Below, in pieces: positions 56,587 through 64,000 of a stretch of DNA of 64,000 nucleotides. The first letter of the stretch is position 1, and every line of letters begins with the position of its first letter. Position numbers and translations under genes: made by a program. The notes under the pieces were generated by a model, which worked only from the letters and a program-made list of their open reading frames with translations, ran no database searches and was not told where the DNA came from. Origin of the DNA: Chamaecyparis obtusa (lineage: Eukaryota > Streptophyta > Pinopsida > Cupressales > Cupressaceae); assembly GCA_027943335.1 (NCBI GenBank), contig BSBK01002929.1:186001-250000 (forward strand). Reading direction: 5' to 3'.

Positions 56587-59500
56587 CTACAGATTTTGGA
56601 TCTCCTTCTTCCAAAATGTGATCAGCGAATTTACAATCTGTACATGGGTGCATAAAGCATATTGTAGGTTCTCCATCTTCTCTAGATTAGTGCTAGGACC
56701 TTGATCATATGTCACCATGGTGGCATTTATCTCCTTGATATTCTAATTTAGTATGTCTAATGAGGGTGCAAGAGCATTCCTTAGCTGAGTCTGCCTAGCC
56801 CTTATCTTGATCATCTCTTTTTCTGCCTTCTCAATCTTGTCTAACTGTCCTTGGTAGACATTGTTGCACATGTTCACATCAACAGATGGATCTTCTATTG
56901 ATTTCCTTATGTTTTCTATCATGACTTCTGCCTCTTGTACCTTTTTGTATAGATCACCAGTTAGCTTGTCTTGGTTCATACAGTCAACAATGATTTTCCT
57001 GCCTTTTGCTGCAAACTCCTTCAAAGATGCTTGACCAAACTTTAGTGAACTTAGGTCAAGTGCATAGTTGCTAACCAATTCACTCAATCTCTTCTTCAAG
57101 TACTTCTCCACTACAAGTAGGGATGTAGATTCTTCCAGGCTAGAGAAATTTCTTTTGAATTGTGAAATGAATGAAATTACATCATCAACGGAGTGTACCT
57201 TAAACACTTTCTTGTCTGCTAGTAACAAGCTGTTCAAGATGTTCACTGACTCTACAAGGATGGGATTCCTCATCACTTGTTTCTCCTTGGCCTTCTCCAT
57301 AGCTAGGATGTTGAACTTAATCAGGTCTTCTTCTCCCCATGAATCCAAATTGATTATTTCAAGTGTCAAACTTGACAATAATGCTATTGAGGGAGTAATG
57401 GGAGTGCTATCTGTGACTTCTTGTTTTACCTTGATTGGTTCAACTGATGTTTCATCCTTTTGTTCACTTCCTTTTACCTCTTCTTCTTCTTTTTATTTTT
57501 GAGCTTCTTTTTCTTTTTCTCCTTCTTTCTTTTCTTCTATCTTTTCTTCTTCTTTCTCATTTGTTATATCCTCAATCAATATTTCTTCTTGATGAGTAGG
57601 ATGAGTGTTACTGCATAAGATTTCAGCTTCTTGTGTGCTCACAAAAGCTTCTTCAAACTTGTCCAACTCAGTTTCAGTCACTATCATGGCTATCTCTACA
57701 TTATCAATGATAATGGTGCTATCTTTTAGTGACTCTGTCATGGGCGCAGACTTATCTACCTCTATTTTTGTTTCAACTGCAGATGTTGAGTCCTGAGGAC
57801 CTATCACTGATGCATTAGTGGGCTCTACCACCTTGAATTCCTTTAAGGGTACTTTTTTTGTGGGCGTAGTAGTTGGATACATGTGCCTATTCATGAATAC
57901 TTTCTTGAATGTCTTCTTTATTTCCTTAGCAACAAGATCATATTTCTTGTCCATAATGTGCAAAGTCCTTGACATGGTTCTAAGATGTGGATTTACTAAG
58001 TCTAACAACATAGACTTTTCCTCTAGATAACATACAAGAAGGGTATCATCTAGAATATTTTCCCTTATCCATAGATCTTCTTCAATAGCCTGTCTATTTT
58101 GGAATTCTAGGATGGTGCACACATTATCAGGGATCATAGTCTTAAGTTCCAAGACTATCTTCTTGAACTTCAACATGTGTTTGACTATCATACCATGTAT
58201 CTCAGATTTGTCTATCTCACTATATTTTTCATAAAACTTTCCTACTTGATCAATTCTTCCATCATCAATTATTCTTGCACTTAGCACACTGAGACTAGGT
58301 TTGAAACTTACTTTAGGAGGTGCTTGTGAGTTCTTTCTATTCCTTGTTACTCTTGAGGATGGATGACCAATGCTGATCTCTTTCTTCCTCTTAGACATAT
58401 CCTTATACTCAGGAGGATCAGTAAGGTAAATGGTTTCTTTGGTCATAGAAGGAGTAACATCAGTTTTACCCTTATGTTCATCATATTTTTCAATCTTCAC
58501 TTTCTTCAGCTTAGGATCATTTGATTCTTCCTTTGCTATATCTGCACTCTCTAATTCCAAAGCAATCTTTTGTTCCCTTTCTTTGTCTAGGTCTACTTGA
58601 GACACTCCATGTATTCTCAATATCTCAGAGGTAACCTTGGCAACCTTCCTCTTTGTTGATGCATTGTTCAGTTTAGCATCTATCTCTCTTGTCTTCTCCT
58701 CATAGGTTCCCCATCTTGGCTCATTGGGGTCTTTAGGTGCTGACAATAGAAATTGAGCATAGGCCTCGAGAATAAGCTCTTCCACTTCATATCCTAGTGG
58801 ATGAAACCACTTTTTTCTTGGTTCAACTGCCTCCATGCATGTTGTGTCTATCTCAACCATAAAATAAATAGTATCCTTGTGTTTCTCAACAATGTTCTCC
58901 GGTATCCTGTACCTCATCTGCATTTTGACCCTGAATGTCTTCAACTCTAGTGTCATGTAGTCTCTTAGAGTGCTCTCTATAGATGCCTTGAAAGATATCT
59001 GAGGCATGGTAGGAATAGTCTTGTCTAGGTATGAGTCGGACACCTTTCCAACAATATGGAAGTACATATAGATAATTAGGGACCCAAACTTGAATATCTT
59101 GGTTTTATCATGATTGATTGCCTTGATGTTGTCAATTAGTTGTGTGCACAAGATCTCACACAGGTCAAACTCTCTATTCTCATTTACAATTCTTATGGCT
59201 ACAAGAATTGTGGTTGCAGACACACTGTTTACCCTTCTCGTGTATTGAAACTTGTATCCAAGTATCATAGACATCAATTTGATGTCATCTTTCTCAATAG
59301 GTTCGATAGTCATACCACGCCTATCACTTCTTGATTTGCAAGTCTGTTCAACAATCTTCCTCACATCTTTTCCCACTGGAAGGACAATGCCTGTCCTTGA
59401 GAGTCCTATCATCTCATGAATTAGGTCACTCATAATTCTCACCGGCACTTCACCTATCCAAAATAGGTCATCATGAATCCTACTCAATAGAATCTTGATC

Positions 59501-59805
59501 CATTCTAATTCATAGAACTCATATGTCATTGCATACTCCACTATCGAGTGATTATTCCACCATGCATACTCATCCATGAAGGTGTTGTCTGGTTTTAGCA
59601 TAGTTTCCATGTGTGCGCTTAATCTGTCCAATCCTATTGGTTCTTTCTTATAGTAGATGTATGCCCTAATGTCCTCGACATGCATAATGCCCATAGGCAT
59701 GTGGGAGAATGCCCCTTCTAGGTCATCTAGTGTAGATTTAAATGGATGCCTCTTAAACACATATCTTTTCTTCTATGCAACATCAAATACTATAGGAGTA
59801 GCCAT
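56587..59805 (-). pseudogene. B ORF2: 1072-codon protein of unknown function
   Basis: ATG 59805 (MATPIVFDVA) to TAG 56587-56589 in one phase, with only three internal stops (TAG 59773-59775, TAA 57493-57495, TAG 56743-56745). It is the best preserved long frame in the window. The N-terminal 400 codons look globular (WWNNHSIVEYAMTYEFYELE, IHDDLFWIGEVPVRIMSDLI, FKFGSLIIYMYFHIVGKVSD, MQMRYRIPENIVEKHKDTI, PRKKWFHPLGYEVEELILEA). A charged middle region with basic clusters (MSKRKKEISIG) leads to helical segments and a Glu/Lys-rich tail before 57495, then a predicted coiled coil to the end. The core aligns with A ORF2. No reverse-transcriptase, protease, integrase or gag motif is visible and I do not know the family. 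Nuclear action is possible but unproven. Confidence 0.8.
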
Positions 59806-60231
59806 CACTTACTTGTATATCATTTTTACAAAGGTTTCCAAGAGATTCTGAATCAATGCAATGAACTAGGGTTTTCGCAACTGATCAAATGCACAGAAAA
59901 TCACTTGATGAATCAAACTACAATCCATCTCAATCAACTACTAAGGCTCTTCTGCTCTTCAATCGCTCTTAATTCAAATGCAATGAGATATCTTCTAAAT
60001 TCTATGTACTTTAAAGTAGAGTTTCTACCATTAATGTTTGTCACGTAAACTAGGCTATCACTTGGAAATTTCTATCTTTCATTCTGCAAATAATTAGCTA
60101 GTGCACTCTTGCACGAAGGTTTCCTTAGTCTCCAAAAGCTTAAGTCCAAAGGCGCATACTCTGAGAGTGAGTATACCAAACACGGAGGGGTCTAGAGCTA
60201 AATTAGCTCCTCCTATGATCCTGAGGGCCAT
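59806..60231 (-). other. Spacer between B ORF1 and ORF2
   Basis: 425 bases with stops in all frames. No gene is seen. Confidence 0.45.
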
Positions 60232-61361
60232 TCATCTAGATGTAGAGGGTGCGTCCACTGTGGATGCATCCAATACATACTCATCAACCTTATCCTTCTT
60301 TTTTTCTGACCAAATCATGCTTTCATTCTCTGAGGCTTTCACAAACTTGACTTCTCCTTCAAGATCCAATACTAGTTCTTCGATCTTTTTAGGGCTTTCT
60401 TGACCTTGTGTCCTTGATCTAAAAAACTTTGAGATGTGTCTAGCTTTGTTACAAGAGTGAAAAATGACTAGAGGCCTTATATTCCTTGGCACATTGACAT
60501 GGGTCACCATTTTACATTTTCTAGCTGAGTGATCATTATAGTTACATATCTGACATGTAACATTTTGAGAACTTCTTACATTTGATTGATTCTGATTTCT
60601 CTGATCATGCTGAGTCATGTTCTTTTTACTTGTCTTTTAATTCATAGCTCTATGACCAAATTTATTGCATGAATAACAATAACCATTAAAAGGTCTTGCC
60701 TCTGTATAGTTCCTCGCTATGTATCCATGCTTGTTACATGCATAACAAGTGTGGTGTACTGACTTGCGCTCATTCTTGAATGGTTCACCATTATTTTTAG
60801 TTTGATCTTCAGTCTTTTTAGTATTAGTAGAGTCTTTTTGTAAATTCATTCTTGCTCGCATGTTGTCCATCTGATTTTGTGCTTCATTGTATCCAATGCA
60901 ACTATTATCTCCTTTAGCTCTTCTTGCATACAACTGAGATTCTATCAAATTAGAACTAGTGTGTAATTTGTCAATGTGATTCTTTGCATCTTTCAATTCA
61001 TATTCCAAGCTTTCTTTTTTTTTCTTAGCTCTAAGATTTCCATGTTTGCTTGCCTCAATTCTTCATTCAATTGAAGGTTCTCTTTGACCTGTTCATCATA
61101 GAATTCCTAATTATTAGTCAGCTTATCATCAAATTCTTCAAGTTGTTCTTTTAAGAATGTATTTTCTTCATTCATCTTCTTTACCATTGTCCCTAGATCA
61201 CTGGTAGAGCATTCTTTCAAATCCTTCCTTAGCCTTTTGATGACTAGTTGAGCATCGCTGAGTTTTTCCCTTAGTTCTTCAGTTTCTCTTTCAGATTTGT
61301 CCATGTCTTCAAGAGTAGCTTCAAGATTTATTTTTAGATGTTTCATTTCTACTTTGTCCAT
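60232..61361 (-). pseudogene. B ORF1: coiled coil with degenerate zinc knuckles
   Basis: ATG 61361 (MDKVEMKHLKINLEATLEDM). The first 84 codons end at a stop near 61107; a poly-T tract near 61013 marks a frameshift, and the second frame runs from about 61008 to 60232 with a stop at 60637. The N-terminus is strongly coiled-coil-like (ERETEELREKLSDAQLVIKR). C-C-H-C-like knuckles follow: CYACNKHGYIARNY, CYSCNKFGHRAMN, CQICNYNDHSARKC and HSCNKARHISKFF. Most have lost a ligand through mutation. The C-terminus is acidic. It has the same plan as A ORF1, a presumed RNA-binding gag substitute. Confidence 0.75.
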
Positions 61362-61400
61362 GATATCCTCAAGTGGTTAAACTTCTTTGCAGAGGACTAG

Positions 61401-61413
61401 AGCTCTGATACCA
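61401..61413 (-). other. B primer binding site (initiator tRNA-Met)
   Basis: Minus strand TGGTATCAGAGCT, an exact match to the initiator-Met complement, two bases after the LTR end. Confidence 0.9.
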
Positions 61414-61415
61414 AT

Positions 61416-62531
61416 TGTTAGGAATGGGAACACTGAGAGGGGGGATGAATCGGTGTTCATTGTATTCTATCTTTTTACTTATTCTTTAAACTGAACTTAA
61501 ATTAGTAAGTACTGAAATGAACATCCACATAAACATGAAACATGAAATCAACACATAACACCAATATGGTTACAGGGAAACCCAAATAGGTAAAAACCCT
61601 GGTGGGAATTGACACCCACTAATTTTTTGTACTAGTGTTTTATGATCCTTGTTAGAAGATCCTTAACCCTATTAGGAGTTGCTTTACAATGCATTAAGTA
61701 CAGTAGACCTTGTCAAGGGTCAGTCCCTATTAGGAGTCTTTTACAATAGTCCCTATTAGAGGAGTGGATGCATTGTCCTAGAGCTCACTGCTCAAGTGGT
61801 GAAGGCTACAACCTTCTGATCTCAGATACACACAATAACTTTTGGATGAACTATCACTATGACACCACTTGTCAGATCAGTTCCTTTGATGCGTTGATGC
61901 TTTGACCTCTTGCAAAGCTCTAATACATCTTATAGTCTCTTCACACACTTCTTCTCTTCTTATCACAACTCTCTATCAATTTCCATGCCAATTACAATGG
62001 GCGCATCTCATATTTATATGTGCATACAAAATAAACAACTAGGTCGACCCTTAAAACTATTACATACAATGCTTCCAATTGAATTGGCTCAAGCGTGTTT
62101 ACAAACAAACATATATACATGTTAGAAACCTAATTACAATAGGTGCATAGCCTTTACATCATTAGAATATAACCAGAACTCAAAATTCTAATAGTCAGTT
62201 GCTTACTCTGTTCTTATCTGGCATACACTGGTTGTGCAACTTCAACTATCTGTATCTTTCTCATACTTGCATATCTGATAATGCACTCATAGAATATGCA
62301 TGAATATAGTCTAACCAACTTATCTTCTAGAGCACATACCATAACTCGATCATATGCACTTGCGCTGATGCTCTGAGCTTTAGGAACTCTGTACACTGTC
62401 CAGTCTTCAACACTTAGCTAATTTTTTATCTTCCCATCAAGTGCGCTAACTCCAAACTACTATATGACTTTGTTGCCATAATGACAACACTATACTAAGT
62501 CATATACATCAGTATAGCCAACTTGCCAACA
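61416..62531 (-). repeat. B 5' LTR (right copy)
   Basis: 1116 bp, copy of 55253-56367. It starts TGTTGGCAAGTTGG on the minus strand at 62531 and ends CCTAACA at 61416. Followed on the right by the TSD tttgg. Confidence 0.92.
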
Positions 62532-62746
62532 TTTGGAGGCTGACATGAAGTTAAAATTGTAATTGTTAATTGATAACACATTTAGGGTTTAAGTATTGAA
62601 CAATAATGATTTGTGATGATAAAATTCAAATGTAATTTGCATCCTATTTGGCCTAATTAGTGAAATATGTATTTATATTACAGTCAGTTGTATTTTCAAG
62701 TGTGGAGATCATGAATGGTGTATACAGTCAAGCCGGTAGTTGATTT
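62532..62746. other. Sequence between B and the copia-like LTR
   Basis: 215 bases without a gene, starting with the right TSD of B. It is the continuation of 54707-55247. Confidence 0.5.
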
Positions 62747-63119
62747 TGTTAGAGTAATAGAGTGTTTAGTTATTAATTAAATCATATTTATTTAATTACT
62801 AAGTCACTTATTATCTCTTTCTACTTAAGCTAAACTTTAGGTATATAATAATTAATTACTTTATTAATTATTATTGTGCAACCTAGGTTTTACCCTTTTA
62901 GGGTTTTGATCTCCTTTTATAAGGATTGATCTCCTCTTGTTTTTGTAATAGATTATTCATTATTAAATTTCAATTTTTTTTTTGCACATCAATGATTTCT
63001 CCTCTCGCGTGGATCAATGTGTTCAAGCCTCTCTAGCTTCTTGCTTCTCTCTCTTTCTATGACAGGTGTTTGCATACAGGTGTTCTTGGGAGCTGTGGGT
63101 TTTTTACTCATAAACTCCA
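62747..63119 (+). repeat. Copia-like 5' LTR
   Basis: 373 bp, beginning TGTTAGAGTAATAGAG and ending around aaactcca. A TATA box (ttttataagg) lies near 62916 and is followed by a T-rich stretch. No second copy is in the window, so the call rests on its position before the primer site and on typical copia layout. Confidence 0.6.
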
Positions 63120-63122
63120 ATA

Positions 63123-63137
63123 TGATATTAGAGCTTC
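63123..63137 (+). other. Mutated copia primer binding site
   Basis: TGATATTAGAGCTTCA differs from the initiator-Met complement TGGTATCAGAGC at two places, both G-to-A or C-to-T changes. Confidence 0.65.
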
Positions 63138-64000
63138 AGACCTATTTTCCCCTATCCTCTTCCTAAGAGATTCGACCGTGTTTGACATATCTATAGTTTT
63201 AGAGGGTTTTATGTTGGATCTACGGGGCCCTCTCTTTTTGGTCATCTTGGCCTCAAACAGACCTCATGGTTGCATTCAGAGTGCCCAAGAATCCCTAAAT
63301 CCATATAAAGTTTGTCCATTTTGGACAAAGTTGGAATGTGTGGCAAAAATTTTTTGCAACTTGTCCTGACATGGATCCCAATGTGATCACTATTTTTGTA
63401 GCACTTTGGGCTCAAACGGACCTCACCATTGAGCTTGCAACATCCAAGAACCCCCATTTTGATATTAGTAACATCTGATTTGGACAAGTTGGCCTCTGAG
63501 GCAAAACAAATTATGTACCAGGGTCGTACAACCTTGGTACACACTTCAAGGTAGCATGTGCAAATTTCAAAAAAATAAAAATTAAATTTTCACAAGTGCA
63601 CGCTACCGACACACCACTCAGAAACCACCAATGCACTGCTGAGCGGCCCCCACAGGGTAGCCCACAATTAACGCTGGCGGGTCGCTGTTATGTCACTATC
63701 ATCATCAGCATTACCACCAAGTGATTCGTGGTAACCGTCGTGGTCACCACCGGTGGTAACCTCCACTATGTCGGGCGGTCACCAAAACTTCCAGGGTGAC
63801 AGATATTGCTAGCTCCCTTTCACAGCCTAAGCAAGTGGTCATATGGGGACAAGCCCCCAATGCCAAGAGCCAGCAACCTTCCAGCCCTTGGTCATGTGGC
63901 GACCAGGGGCCATAATTTTTTGGCCCCCAGGCCCTATTGATTTTTGGTGGTGACGGCCATACAAGAATCAAATTTAAGCCCATCAACAATGATGTCATCA
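63138..64000 (+). other. Leader of the copia-like element with a tandem duplication
   Basis: The texts near 63240 (cctcaaacagacctcat) and 63408 (gctcaaacggacctcac) begin two diverged units of about 163 bases, both continuing into a tttggacaaNgttgg word. Beyond 63560 the sequence becomes GC-richer with many ggtggt/ccacc words. No gene is supported. Confidence 0.55.

Larger units (their letters stand above)
55253..62531 (-). mobile_element. B: non-autonomous LTR element with ORF1 and 1072-codon ORF2
   Basis: 7.28 kb with LTRs 55253-56367 and 61416-62531, the TSD tttgg and, on the minus strand, the order LTR, tRNA-Met primer site, ORF1, ORF2, polypurine tract, LTR. Termini are TGTTGG and CCTAACA. 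No protease, RT, RNase H or integrase is present in the 5 kb interior. It shows the same plan as A, homologous ORF2, similar leader and distantly similar LTRs. Confidence 0.92.
62747..64000 (+). mobile_element. Copia-like LTR retrotransposon, 5' end
   Basis: An LTR (62747-63119), a mutated tRNA-Met primer site and a leader are visible; the coding part lies beyond the window. No gag start is recognisable before 64000. Confidence 0.65.

Noticed and set aside
57068..57502. 144-codon plus-strand frame
   Set aside because: Shadow of the charged, helical C-terminal part of B ORF2 on the other strand.
1..64000. Host genes, tRNA or rRNA genes
   Set aside because: No frame with intron-like structure or known host domain, and no tRNA cloverleaf or rRNA sequence recognised; TGGTATCAGAGC-like words are primer sites next to LTRs.

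Overview
This window is a stretch of plant nuclear DNA, most probably from a large, repeat-rich genome such as a conifer or other gymnosperm (an inference from content; no species marker is visible). I see no intact host gene, rRNA or tRNA. Almost everything is decayed LTR-retrotransposon sequence, AT-rich, with reading frames that are long but broken by stops and a few frameshifts, and much of it nested by successive insertion. Target-site duplications (TSDs) found by eye fix most of the insertion order.

Layout. (1) Positions 1-10521 are the 3' part of a Ty3/gypsy Tat-type element, here T1 (+): integrase tail, a 2.4 kb 3' UTR and a 1.2 kb LTR. A short-LTR non-autonomous gag-protease element, C (-, 2704-9213, TSD ctctc), sits in its 3' UTR. 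(2) From 10522 runs an older element, T3 (+): end of a 5' LTR, primer site, gag, protease, an RNase H lying before the reverse transcriptase, RT, RNase H and a damaged integrase ending at 19774. A solo LTR (13597-14911) splits its gag/protease frame. A ~129-bp degenerate tandem repeat and a TATA-led long unknown ORF (E) follow at 20565-23174; E resumes at 46471-48204. (3) E is split by element A (-, 23175-46470, TSD agccc), an LTR element with tRNA-Met-type primer site, a coiled-coil/zinc-knuckle ORF1 and a long unknown ORF2, but no visible protease, RT or integrase. (4) A is itself split by T2 (+, 28513-43677, TSD caaga), a full-length relative of T1, which carries its own solo-LTR candidate (36865-37851). 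(5) 49250-52990 is a pol fragment, D, of the T1/T2 type. (6) 55253-62531 is element B (-, TSD tttgg), a relative of A with a 1072-codon ORF2 homologous to that of A. (7) From 62747 a Ty1/copia-like element begins (LTR, mutated primer site, leader) and runs out of the window.

How the parts relate. T1, T2 and D are one Tat family; T2 and D carry a G-patch-like domain between protease and RT and an extra RNase H after the normal one. A and B lack enzymes and would have to borrow reverse transcriptase and integrase from another element. The two observations I rate highest are the conserved, unrecognised ORF2 shared by A and B, and a recurring stem-loop (GGTG, AAAA bulge, short stem with compensatory changes) found ten times in T1, T2 and D, both in the coding linker before RT and in the 3' UTR. 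All elements look inactive: most stops sit where Gln, Trp or Arg codons are expected, as C-to-T decay of methylated DNA would produce.
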